NCBI GenBank assembly: GCA_016844515.1
Contig: JAERMP010000087.1
Coordinates: 1-10,155 of the forward strand
Direction: 5' to 3'
DNA: 10,155 nucleotides
Source of the DNA: Thermoleophilia bacterium
GTDB taxonomy: Bacteria > Actinomycetota > Thermoleophilia > Gaiellales > Gaiellaceae
Shown here: positions 1-6,343 of the stretch, in pieces
How the letters are laid out: each line of letters opens with the position of its first letter
Numbering within the stretch: the stretch's first letter is position 1
Made by a program: the position numbers and the translations under genes
Notes under the pieces: generated by a model
Databases searched by the model: none
The model's input: only the letters and a program-made list of their open reading frames with translations
Told to the model about the DNA's origin: nothing

Positions 1-1
1 C

Positions 2-868
2 GTCGGCATTGCCGGAGGCGGGACGGTCATAACGGACACACTTGCCCTCTCGGTGCTCGCCGTCGTCGCCGGGTCCGTCGAGAGCGACGCGAGACCGACC
101 GTGCTATTGCTCGAGGTCGTCGTCGGTCTCGTGATCCTCGCGATCTTCTGCGCTCTGGTGCTCCCTCGAGTAACGCGCTGGGTGTTCGCCGGTGTGGGAC
201 AGCATCGCGGCGCCCGGTTCCTGTTCATCCTCGTGGCACTCACCGCGGCAGCGCTCGTCGCCGATCGAGCCGGGATCGAGGGGATCGTCGGGGCCTTCTT
301 CGCCGGGCTGGCGCTCAACCGCCTCGTCCCCGCTCGCAGCCGCCTGATGGAGCAGATCGAATTCATCGGTGGCGTTCTGCTCATCCCATTCTTCGTCGTC
401 TTCATCGGGAAGGCCGCGGCCGCATACCTCTCGGGGCGCGTGCTCGGGCTCTCGCAGCCCCAGGTTCGACTTCTCCTCGGCCTCTCGCTGGCGCAGGCGG
501 CGGCGACACTCGCAGCGGTGACGATCGGTGTCGAGATCGGCCTGTTCGACACCGACCTGCTCAACGCGACCCTCGTCGTGGTGCTCGTGACCGTGCTCGT
601 CTCGAGCATCGTCACCCGTGCCGCGGCCCGCAGGATCGAACCACCACTGGTGCAGGGCGAGCGTCTCGCCGAAACGATCTTCGTCCCCACCGATGTGGTC
701 GACGATCCCGCGGTGGTTCGCCTTGCAGCGCGTCTGGCGATGGCGAAGGGCGGAAACGTTCTCGTCGGCGCCGTGGCGGCGACGAGCTCGCGGAGGCAGG
801 CGCGGCTGCTGCCGGCGCGGAGACGCACACGGCGGTGCGACTGGACTCCTCCGCGGCTGACGGCCTAG
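2..868 (+). CDS. CPA2-type Na+(K+)/H+ antiporter, membrane part (5'-truncated, frameshifted)
   Basis: This is the C-terminal part of a monovalent cation/proton antiporter of the Na+/H+ exchanger (CPA2, KefB/NapA-like) family, which swaps protons for Na+ or K+ across the inner membrane. The frame is open from the window edge, so the true start lies upstream. The first visible helix contains ITDTLALSVLAVVAG, which fits the family's ion-binding helix with its conserved Asp (here Thr-Asp instead of Asp-Asp or Asn-Asp). Several hydrophobic helices follow, including GIVGAFFAGLALNR and FIGGVLLIPFFVVFIGK, which are typical of the family's second helical bundle. After the last helix (around 560-615) the chain turns cytosolic with ETIFVPTDVVDDPAVVRLAARLA, the start of a universal-stress-protein-like domain. 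This frame is real only to about 778; its last ~29 codons, to the stop at 866-868, look random. The natural continuation is in the next frame from 781, so one base appears to be missing. Confidence 0.8.
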   Translation, partial: VGIAGGGTVITDTLALSVLAVVAGSVESDARPTVLLLEVVVGLVILAIFCALVLPRVTRWVFAGVGQHRGARFLFILVALTAAALVADRAGIEGIVGAFFAGLALNRLVPARSRLMEQIEFIGGVLLIPFFVVFIGKAAAAYLSGRVLGLSQPQVRLLLGLSLAQAAATLAAVTIGVEIGLFDTDLLNATLVVVLVTVLVSSIVTRAAARRIEPPLVQGERLAETIFVPTDVVDDPAVVRLAARLAMAKGGNVLVGAVAATSSRRQARLLPARRRTRRCDWTPPRLTA

Positions 869-1428
869 CAGCCATTGCCGCGGAGCACGAAGTCTCTCTC
901 GTCGTCATCGGCTGGCGCCGCGCGGCTCTTGCCGCAGACATCGTTCTCGGCGGGCAGAGCGCAGACCTCATCGCACTGGCCGACGTCCCGGTCCTCGCCG
1001 TCTCGGCCGGAGGGAGCGACTTCCAACGCGTCGTCCTCGCACTCGACCGCGACGACCTGGACGCGCGACGGGCTGGGGAGCGGGATCTCGCGGCCGCTGT
1101 GGCTGCAATTGCGTCTGCCGCCGCCCGTGGCCGGGTACTCGTGCTCGCTCCCGAGGAAGGGGCGGCGCGGGAGATCGGGCGGCTCGTAGATGACGATGCC
1201 GAGGTCGTGATCGACCCGCGTCCTCGCCGCGACGCCCTCGCGGCGATCGTCCAAGCAGACGATTTGGTGCTCATGCCGGCACGGCTCGGAGGGTCCCCTT
1301 TCCATCGCGATGCAGCTGCAGTCGCATCGCTCCCGGTTCGATGCTCGGTGGGTGTTCCTGTGCGGCCACGGGCGACGGCCGGGTTCGTCCACGCGACGGC
1401 GACGATCGTCGCCGGCCGCGCGGGCTGA
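781..1428 (+). CDS. C-terminal USP-like cytosolic region of the same antiporter (after frameshift)
   Basis: This is the continuation of the upstream antiporter gene in another frame; inserting one base at 779-780 would join VGAVA to DELAEAG smoothly. An ATG at 835 in this frame would be called by a gene finder but lies inside the domain and is not a credible natural start. The region reads as two tandem Rossmann-like universal stress protein domains. The first ends with SLVVIGWRR, VLGGQSADLIALADVPVLAV, a degenerate form of the family's C-terminal nucleotide-binding stretch. The second starts with FQRVVLALDRDDLDARRAGERDLAAAV and contains GRVLVLAP and DDLVLMPAR. Such domains hang in the cytoplasm behind many CPA2 antiporters and are thought to sense nucleotides or regulate transport. 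Glycine motifs in the second domain are weak, so ATP binding is uncertain. The stop is at 1426-1428. Confidence 0.6.
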   Translation, partial: DELAEAGAAAAGAETHTAVRLDSSAADGLAAIAAEHEVSLVVIGWRRAALAADIVLGGQSADLIALADVPVLAVSAGGSDFQRVVLALDRDDLDARRAGERDLAAAVAAIASAAARGRVLVLAPEEGAAREIGRLVDDDAEVVIDPRPRRDALAAIVQADDLVLMPARLGGSPFHRDAAAVASLPVRCSVGVPVRPRATAGFVHATATIVAGRAG

Positions 1429-1489
1429 CGCTCGACGAGTCCGAGCTCGCCGCGGTCTAGCGATGGACGCTGGGGACGCGCTTCGCAAG

Positions 1490-1515
1490 CTGGGGGAACC
1501 TCCCGGTTTCCCCAG
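1490..1515 (+). terminator. Strong hairpin after the antiporter gene, possible terminator
   Basis: An 11-bp stem (CTGGGGGAACC at 1490-1500 with GGTTTCCCCAG at 1505-1515, one G-T wobble) closes a 4-nt TCCC loop. It lies 61 bp after the antiporter stop and before purA. The following bases are C-rich with two short TT pairs but no T-run, so this is at best a tract-less terminator as often proposed for high-GC actinobacteria. Confidence 0.4.
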
Positions 1516-1528
1516 ACCCCTTCCACTG

Positions 1529-1543
1529 GTCCGCTTCGCGGAC
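1529..1543. repeat. Small perfect inverted repeat upstream of purA
   Basis: GTCCGC and GCGGAC form a perfect 6-bp stem around a TTC loop. It ends 21 bp before the putative purA -10 element, roughly where a -35 region or an operator would lie. I see no second copy in the window and cannot assign a binding protein. Confidence 0.35.
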
Positions 1544-1564
1544 AATACGCTCCGCGTCTCGTGC

Positions 1565-1570
1565 AAGACT
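1565..1570 (+). promoter_or_regulatory. Putative -10 element of purA (leaderless)
   Basis: AAGACT is followed by 7 nt and the GTG start at 1578. Spacing and neighbouring bases match TAGACT-N7-ATG of purD and TAGAAT-N7-GTG of purB in this window. A transcript starting about 7 nt after the hexamer would begin at the start codon. No clear TTGACA-like -35 at 17 nt; GGACA at 1540-1544 is the closest. Confidence 0.35.
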
Positions 1571-1577
1571 GGCGCGC

Positions 1578-1844
1578 GTGCCTGCGACTGTCATCGTCGG
1601 TGCGCAGTGGGGCGACGAGGGCAAGGGGAAGATCGTCGACCTGCTCGCCCTCCAGTCGGATCTCGTCTGCCGCTACCAGGGCGGCCCGAACGCCTCCCGA
1701 CGGGGATCATCGCCGCCAAGCGATGCGCCATCGGAGCCGGCTGCGTCGTCGACCCGGGCGTTCTCGTCTCCGAGCTCGACGAGCTCGAGGCGCGTGGGCA
1801 CGAGACCCGAGACCTTCTGTTCGTCTCCGGCAACGCTCACCTGA
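1578..1844 (+). CDS. purA: Adenylosuccinate synthetase, N-terminal piece before a deletion/frameshift
   Basis: PurA condenses IMP with aspartate using GTP to make adenylosuccinate, the first AMP-specific step of purine synthesis, in the cytoplasm. The GTG at 1578 opens [18 protein letters not shown], the universal PurA N-terminus with the GTP-binding loop; Asp13, the catalytic base in the E. coli enzyme, falls at exactly residue 13. The family sequence continues through [12 protein letters not shown] (residues 28-39). At 1692-1694 it breaks: the expected GHT and about 12 further residues are absent, and the downstream sequence LPTGII is in another frame. The last ~50 codons of this frame, to the stop at 1842-1844, are therefore not genuine. 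I chose the GTG because the homology begins right there and a -10-like element sits 7 nt upstream; no Shine-Dalgarno is visible. Confidence 0.85.
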   Translation: MPATVIVGAQWGDEGKGKIVDLLALQSDLVCRYQGGPNASRRGSSPPSDAPSEPAASSTRAFSSPSSTSSRRVGTRPETFCSSPATLT

Positions 1845-2794
1845 TCATGCCCTGGCACGTCGCGCTGGACGGTGCGCGAGAGCGCAGGCTCGGCCGTCTG
1901 CAGATCGGCACGACACGGCGGGGAATCGGACCGGCGTACGCGGACAAGGCGACCCGCATCGGGATCCGCGTTCAGGACTTGCTCGACCCCAAGATCTTGC
2001 GGCAGAAGATCGAGCTGGCGGCCGCCGAGAAGAACATCTGGCTGCAGCGCGTCTACGAGCTGGAGCCGTTCGATGTCGAGGTGATCGTGGAGACGCACGT
2101 CGGCCTGGCCGAGCGGCTCGGCCCGTACGTCGCCGACACGTCGCTTCTGGTGGACCGGTCGTTGCGCGCCGGCGAGCGCGTCCTCTTCGAGGGCGCGCAG
2201 GGCACGCTGCTCGACCTCGACCACGGCACGTACCCGTTCGTCACCTCGTCCAGCCCGATCGCCGCAGGCGCCGCAGTGAGCTTCGGTATTGGGCCGAATC
2301 GCATCGACGAAGTCCTCGGGGTGTCGAAGGCCTACGTGACGCGTGTGGGCGAGGGGCCGTTCCCGAGCGAGATCGAGGGGCCAGACCATGCGCGCGTGCA
2401 ATCGCTCGGCCATGAGTTCGGCACGGTGACCGGGCGCGAGCGCCGGTGCGGCTGGCTCGATTTCGTTGCTCTTCGGTTCGCCGTCCGCGTGAATGGCATC
2501 ACGTCGCTCGCGCTGACCAAGCTCGACGTGCTCTCCGAGTTCGCGGAGATTCCCGTCTGTGTGCGCTACCGGCTCGAGGACGGCACCGAGACCGAGGAGT
2601 TTCCCGCGCACCAGAGCGACTTCCACCACTGCCGGCCGGTGTTCGAGACGCTGCCAGGGTGGGGGAGGGCGATCGAGGAGGAGCTCCCCGAAGCGGCGCG
2701 CGCGTACGTCTCGTTCGTCGAGGCGGCGCTGGGGGTTCCCGTGACGCTCGTCGGCACAGGAGCCGCCCGCGAGCGCGTGCTGGCTCTCGGTTAG
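1694..2794 (+). CDS. purA: Adenylosuccinate synthetase, main body after the deletion
   Basis: This frame carries the rest of PurA from [21 protein letters not shown] to the stop at 2792-2794, 366 residues. Conserved blocks in order: [30 protein letters not shown] (IMP contacts), [55 protein letters not shown] (aspartate/IMP loop), [10 protein letters not shown] (guanine binding) and [16 protein letters not shown] at the end. With the 39-residue head the sequence gives about 405 residues; restoring a missing 15-residue stretch gives about 420, the usual family size. The upstream open frame back to 1310 is not part of the gene. The gene ends 4 bp before the stop of the convergent methyltransferase gene. 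As written the two halves cannot yield an intact enzyme; see the finding on the deletion. Confidence 0.9.
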   Translation, partial: LPTGIIAAKRCAIGAGCVVDPGVLVSELDELEARGHETRDLLFVSGNAHLIMPWHVALDGARERRLGRLQIGTTRRGIGPAYADKATRIGIRVQDLLDPKILRQKIELAAAEKNIWLQRVYELEPFDVEVIVETHVGLAERLGPYVADTSLLVDRSLRAGERVLFEGAQGTLLDLDHGTYPFVTSSSPIAAGAAVSFGIGPNRIDEVLGVSKAYVTRVGEGPFPSEIEGPDHARVQSLGHEFGTVTGRERRCGWLDFVALRFAVRVNGITSLALTKLDVLSEFAEIPVCVRYRLEDGTETEEFPAHQSDFHHCRPVFETLPGWGRAIEEELPEAARAYVSFVEAALGVPVTLVGTGAARERVLALG

Positions 2795-2798
2795 CGGA

Positions 2799-3560
2799 TC
2801 ACGTGCGACCCAGCACGAGCCAGGCGCGCGCCGTGAGCGTGAACGCTCCGCTTGGCTCGCCGAGCCGCCGGAAGCAACTCTCTCGGAGAGCTTCCTGAGT
2901 CGGTGGGTCGAGCGAGGCGCAGTACGCGCCGGACGGTGCAAGACCGGTCGGGAACGGTCGCCAATAGTCCTCGAAGCCGACGTATGAGGCCTCGACGACA
3001 AGCTCGCCGGTCTCGACGTCCCGGAGGCCGCAGTGCTCCCAAAGCTCCCGCAATTCGCTTCTCGAGCAGTAGTGCATCGTTCGACCCTCGTCCGGGGCAT
3101 CGGGGTCGAGCTCGAGCGCCGCATCCCAGAAGATCCGCAGCATCGTCATGGCGTCGGCGTAATCCCACACACAGGAGCTGACGAGCCCGCCGGGTCGAGC
3201 GGCTGCTCGCATTGCATGGACGCCGGCCGCTGTATCGGTCATGAAGTTGACCACGAGTTGGGACATGACCACATCGAATGCGACGCCGAAGTCAGGAAGG
3301 CGCTCGGCGGTTCCCACGCGCACGTCGGCGCCGGGCACGCGGCGACGGCACACGTCGACGAACGGCTCGGACGGATCGACCGCCGCGACTCGCTCAGGCC
3401 CGAGTGTCTCTGCCAGCGCCTTCGTCAGCGGCCCGGGCCCGCATCCGACGTCGAGCGCACGGCTCCCTTTGCCAATGTCGACGGCCGCGATGTGCGCGCG
3501 CGAGAGAGCGGGGCCGTAGCGGCCGACGTGCTGGTCATACGCCTCGGTGGAAACGAACAT
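2799..3560 (-). CDS. Class I SAM-dependent methyltransferase (type 11-like)
   Basis: A 253-residue soluble protein with the class I Rossmann methyltransferase core. Motif I is ALDVGCGPGPLTKAL (residues 36-50), the SAM-binding glycine loop; the acidic residue that holds the ribose is Asp62 in VAAVDPSEPF; FDVVMSQLVVNFM (95-107) is the motif IV strand, and AARPGGLVSSCVWD (120-133) is the next strand. The C-terminal half (HYCSRSELRELWEHCGLRDVE and YVGFEDYWRPFPTG) probably forms the substrate lid. The substrate cannot be told from sequence. I chose ATG at 3560 over ATG at 3593 because a TTGACA-N17-GATGCT promoter covers the upper ATG, placing the transcript start near 3582. It sits between purA and purD in the opposite orientation, so a role in purine synthesis is not implied. 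Confidence 0.85.
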   Translation of the reverse strand: MFVSTEAYDQHVGRYGPALSRAHIAAVDIGKGSRALDVGCGPGPLTKALAETLGPERVAAVDPSEPFVDVCRRRVPGADVRVGTAERLPDFGVAFDVVMSQLVVNFMTDTAAGVHAMRAAARPGGLVSSCVWDYADAMTMLRIFWDAALELDPDAPDEGRTMHYCSRSELRELWEHCGLRDVETGELVVEASYVGFEDYWRPFPTGLAPSGAYCASLDPPTQEALRESCFRRLGEPSGAFTLTARAWLVLGRT

Positions 3561-3588
3561 GGCTTCGCCGTCGCGTCTCACCGCGACG

Positions 3589-3617
3589 AGCATCGGACGA
3601 TTGCTGCGCCCTGTCAA
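3589..3617 (-). promoter_or_regulatory. Sigma70-type promoter of the methyltransferase gene
   Basis: Read on the minus strand, TTGACA (3617-3612) is a perfect -35 hexamer. After exactly 17 nt comes GATGCT (3594-3589), a -10 with A2, T3 and T6 conserved. It predicts a start near 3582 and a leader of about 22 nt before ATG 3560. Confidence 0.55.
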
Positions 3618-3627
3618 GTAGCGACAA

Positions 3628-3633
3628 TAGACT
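3628..3633 (+). promoter_or_regulatory. Putative -10 element of purD (leaderless)
   Basis: TAGACT is followed by CGGCTCG and the ATG at 3641, placing the expected transcript start on the start codon. No good -35 lies 17 nt upstream. The divergent methyltransferase -35 box ends 10 bp away, so the two promoters sit within one polymerase footprint. Confidence 0.45.
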
Positions 3634-3640
3634 CGGCTCG

Positions 3641-4888
3641 ATGCGCGTTCTCCTCGTCGGCTCCGGTGGCCGTGAGCACGCGCTCGCCTGGAAGCTCGCG
3701 CAGTCCCCGGCGCTGACCGAGTTGCACGCTGCACCGGGAAACCCGGGGATCGCGCGGCTCGCGCACTGCCACCCGATCCGGGCCGAGGACCCGGAGGGAT
3801 TGTTGGGCCTGGCCAGGTCGCTGGACATCGACCTCGTCGTCGTCGGGCCCGAGGTTCCGCTCGTCATCGGCCTCGCCGACGTGCTGCGCCGATTCGGCTT
3901 CGCGGTCTTCGGCCCAGGAAAGCGAGCGGCGGCGATCGAGGGCTCGAAGTCGTTCGCGAAGGAGATCATGGCGGCCGCGGGGGTGCCGACCGCCGGACCG
4001 CTCCCGATCGCGCGTCCGCCGTGCGTCGTCAAGGCCGACGGGCTCGCCGCGGGAAAGGGGGTTCACGTCTGCCGATCGCAGGACGAGGTGGATGCTGCGT
4101 TGCGCGCGGTGGGCGGCGCCGGAGAAAAGGTCGTTGTCGAGGAGCTTCTCGAGGGCCCTGAGGTCTCGCTCTTCGCGATCTGCGACGGGCGAGAAGCGCT
4201 TCCACTCGTCTCGGCACAAGACTTCAAGCGAGCGCGCGACGGGGACGAGGGGCCGAACACGGGCGGGATGGGCGCCTATGCGCCAGTTCCCGGTATCGGG
4301 CCAGCTGAGGTCGACGAGCTCGTCTCGAGCGCAATTCGTCCGGTCCTCGCCGAGCTCGATCGGCGCAGCACACCGTTCATCGGATTGCTCTATGCCGGTC
4401 TGATGCTGACGCCGGACGGGCCCCGCGTCCTCGAGTTCAATTGCCGTTTCGGCGATCCGGAGACCCAGGCGGTTCTTCCCCTCCTCGAAGGCGATCTTCT
4501 CGAGGTTCTGGCCGCAGCGTCGACCGGGGAGCTCGCCGGTGTGGTGATGGGAGCGAGTGCTGAGTCCGCGGTGACTGTCGTGCTGACCGCAGAGGGGTAT
4601 CCGGCAGCCGGCAGCCGTGGGAGCCAGATCACCGGCGTGGATGGCGCGGAGGCTGACGGAGCTCTGGTGTTCCACGCAGGCACTGCGCTCCACGGTGACC
4701 GACTGGTCACCAATGGCGGGAGGATCCTCGGTGTCACTGGCCTCGACGACACGGTCGCCGGTGCAAGAGATGCGGCCTACGCGGCCGTGGATCGCATCGA
4801 GTTCGAGGGCATGCGTTACCGCTCGGACATCGCTCTGGCGGCAGCGGGCGGTCGCGTGTTGGGCCTTTCCGGGCCTCCGGAGGTCTGA
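3641..4888 (+). CDS. purD: Phosphoribosylamine-glycine ligase (GAR synthetase)
   Basis: PurD joins 5-phosphoribosylamine and glycine with ATP to form GAR, the second step of de novo purine synthesis. The 415-residue protein starts MRVLLVGSGGREHALAWKL, the family's N-terminal glycine loop, followed by APGNPGIARLA (30-41) and DLVVVGPEVPLVIGL (64-78). The ATP-grasp domain has GSKSFAKEIMAAAGVPTA (101-118), VVKADGLAAGKGV (129-141), VVVEELLEGPEVSLF (164-178) and the signature GPNTGGMGAYAP (204-215). Metal-binding residues lie in VLEFNCRFGDPETQAVLP (263-280). The link between VPTA and VVKADG is about 12 residues shorter than in E. coli PurD, which accounts for most of the length difference from the usual ~425-430. 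The frame is intact. The ATG lies 7 nt after TAGACT; a longer open frame from 3278 overlaps the methyltransferase and is spurious. Confidence 0.96.
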   Translation: MRVLLVGSGGREHALAWKLAQSPALTELHAAPGNPGIARLAHCHPIRAEDPEGLLGLARSLDIDLVVVGPEVPLVIGLADVLRRFGFAVFGPGKRAAAIEGSKSFAKEIMAAAGVPTAGPLPIARPPCVVKADGLAAGKGVHVCRSQDEVDAALRAVGGAGEKVVVEELLEGPEVSLFAICDGREALPLVSAQDFKRARDGDEGPNTGGMGAYAPVPGIGPAEVDELVSSAIRPVLAELDRRSTPFIGLLYAGLMLTPDGPRVLEFNCRFGDPETQAVLPLLEGDLLEVLAAASTGELAGVVMGASAESAVTVVLTAEGYPAAGSRGSQITGVDGAEADGALVFHAGTALHGDRLVTNGGRILGVTGLDDTVAGARDAAYAAVDRIEFEGMRYRSDIALAAAGGRVLGLSGPPEV

Positions 4889-4926
4889 CGTCACGCCGCG
4901 CGCCTGGGGCCACCCCTCGCCTCCAC

Positions 4927-4979
4927 CCACCTTTGAGCCTATCGTCGAAGGTGGCACGAGTGGTCGACGGGCTCGTGCC
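4927..4979 (+). other. Two overlapping, mutually exclusive hairpins between purD and purB
   Basis: Stem A pairs CCACCTT (4927-4933) with AAGGTGG (4948-4954) around a 14-nt loop. Stem B pairs GGCACGAG (4953-4960) with CTCGTGCC (4972-4979) around an 11-nt loop that contains GTCGAC. They share 4953-4954, so not both can form fully. No T-run follows. They could end the purD transcript, act as an RNA switch for read-through, or be an operator for purB. The rest of the 138-bp gap shows only the purB promoter. Confidence 0.4.
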
Positions 4980-5013
4980 GAAAGGGTGACAACTGGCCCT
5001 CAGGCACGCCGAC

Positions 5014-5019
5014 TAGAAT
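5014..5019 (+). promoter_or_regulatory. Putative -10 element of purB (leaderless)
   Basis: TAGAAT is followed by CGACTCG and GTG at 5027, the same 7-nt spacing as for purD and purA. GTGACA at 4986-4991 resembles a -35 but is 22 nt away, too far for a standard sigma70 site. If used, this promoter starts the purB-purC-purS transcript on the purB start codon. Confidence 0.45.
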
Positions 5020-5026
5020 CGACTCG

Positions 5027-6343
5027 GTGATCTCCCGCTACGCCAGACCGGCCATGGCGCTCGTCTGGTCGGAGGAGGCAAAGCTCGGGCGCTGGCTGGC
5101 AGTCGAGTTGGCTGCGCTGGACGCGTGGGCTCAGGTCGGGGTCGTGCCGTCCTCCGCGGCTCGGGCTGTTCGCAACAGTGCGCGAGCTCCGAGTGTGGAG
5201 CGTGTTGCTGAGCTCGAGCGTACGACGAATCACGATGTCGCCGCGTTCGTCGATGCGGTTTCCGCCGACCTCGGACAGGACGGCCGTTGGCTGCACTACG
5301 GCCTGACGTCCTCCGACGTGCTCGACACCGCGCTTGCTCTCACCGTCCAGGATGCGGGTCAGCTTCTGCTCGAGGGCATCAAGCGCGCTTTCACCGTCGT
5401 GGCCAGCCGTGCCGAGGAGCACCGTGACACGCTCACTATCGGACGGACCCACGGCGTCCACGCCGAGCCGACGACGTTTGGGCTCAAGCTCGCAGGCTGG
5501 GCATTCCAGCTCTCGCGGGATCAGGTGCGCCTCGAGCACGCGCTCGCGGGGATGCGGGTCGGAAAGCTCTCGGGCGCCGTTGGCACGTATGCGACGACCA
5601 CTCCAGACGTCGAGCGGATCGCCTGCGAGGCACTTGGGCTCGAACCCGCTCCTAGCTCGACACAGATCCTGCAGCGCGATCGACACGCGGAGCTCCTGTC
5701 GTCACTCGCGCTCGTCGCATCCTCGCTCGACCGCTTCGCGCTCGAGATCCGGCATCTCGCTCGGACGGAGGTGCGTGAGGCGGAGGAGCCGTTCGCGCGC
5801 GGGCAGAAGGGCTCGTCCGCAATGCCGCACAAGCGCAATCCGATCGTGTCCGAGCGGATCTGTGGTCTTGCCCGCGTCGTGCGTGGATACGCGCTCGTCG
5901 GACTCGAGAACGTTGCGCTCTGGCACGAGCGCGACATCTCGCACTCGTCGGCGGAGCGCGTCGTGCTGCCAGATGCGTTCCTCGCGGTCGACTACATGCT
6001 CGACCGCTTCGCGTGGCTCGTCGAAGGCCTCGTCGTTCGCCCCGAGCGGATGCGGGCGAACCTCGAGGCGACCGGCGGGCTGTTCTTCAGTCAGAGGCTG
6101 CTGTTGGCGCTCGTCGAGTCGGGCCTCGACCGTGACACGGCATATCGTGCCGTCCAGGGACATGCGATGCGCGCGTGGGACGAGGGTCTCGACTTCCGCG
6201 ACCTCGTTCGCGCGGATGCGGAGATCACGGGCCGCGTGGACGTGGCCGGGATCTTCGACATCGGCGCGTTCACCCGGCACGCGGACGTGGTGTTCGCGCG
6301 CCTTGGCGCCCTCGTCGCAGAGAAGGAGGAAGTGAGCGCATGA
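5027..6343 (+). CDS. purB: Adenylosuccinate lyase
   Basis: PurB removes fumarate at two steps: SAICAR to AICAR, and adenylosuccinate to AMP. It is a homotetramer of the fumarase/aspartase superfamily. The 438-residue protein is full-length for the family. Motifs: TTNHDVAAFVDAV (66-78, with His69), YGLTSSDVLDTALAL (91-105), RTHGVHAEPTTFGLK (140-154, with catalytic His142), GKLSGAVGTYA (179-189), TQILQRDRHAE (212-222) and the family signature GSSAMPHKRNP (262-272) with the mobile-loop serine used in catalysis (Ser263 or Ser264). The start is GTG at 5027, where homology (MISRYARPAMALVWSEEAK) begins and 7 nt after a -10-like TAGAAT; no Shine-Dalgarno is visible. Its stop overlaps the purC start by ATGA, so purC is likely translationally coupled. 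Confidence 0.97.
   Translation: MISRYARPAMALVWSEEAKLGRWLAVELAALDAWAQVGVVPSSAARAVRNSARAPSVERVAELERTTNHDVAAFVDAVSADLGQDGRWLHYGLTSSDVLDTALALTVQDAGQLLLEGIKRAFTVVASRAEEHRDTLTIGRTHGVHAEPTTFGLKLAGWAFQLSRDQVRLEHALAGMRVGKLSGAVGTYATTTPDVERIACEALGLEPAPSSTQILQRDRHAELLSSLALVASSLDRFALEIRHLARTEVREAEEPFARGQKGSSAMPHKRNPIVSERICGLARVVRGYALVGLENVALWHERDISHSSAERVVLPDAFLAVDYMLDRFAWLVEGLVVRPERMRANLEATGGLFFSQRLLLALVESGLDRDTAYRAVQGHAMRAWDEGLDFRDLVRADAEITGRVDVAGIFDIGAFTRHADVVFARLGALVAEKEEVSA
6323..6330 (+). promoter_or_regulatory. Strong Shine-Dalgarno of purC inside the end of purB
   Basis: AAGGAGGA lies 9 nt before ATG 6340 and decides the purC start. It is the clearest ribosome binding site in the window, and contrasts with the SD-less starts of purA, purD and purB. 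Confidence 0.75.

Noticed and set aside
776..785. Programmed ribosomal frameshift in the antiporter
   Set aside because: No slippery heptamer, downstream pseudoknot or SD-like stimulator is evident, and the similar lesions elsewhere in the window favour sequence error.
1310..1693. Long upstream extension of the purA body frame from ATG 1310
   Set aside because: It overlaps the end of the antiporter gene, lacks PurA homology before 1694, and the true N-terminus is in another frame from 1578. It is open only because of high GC.
1673..3124. 483-residue minus-strand frame opposite purA
   Set aside because: Arg/Ser/Ala-rich with no motif or strand pattern; it lies antisense to clear PurA blocks and across the convergent methyltransferase gene.
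3561..3734. N-terminal extension of the methyltransferase to 3734
   Set aside because: It would overlap the start of purD and its first residues are Arg-rich noise. A consensus promoter within it places the transcript start near 3582.
3614..4957. 447-residue minus-strand frame opposite purD
   Set aside because: A shadow of a well-conserved gene in high-GC DNA; composition is Arg/Glu-rich and no family motif is present.
4889..5026. Purine riboswitch before purB
   Set aside because: No conserved three-way junction core of the guanine/adenine riboswitch class is recognisable, and the purB transcript appears leaderless.
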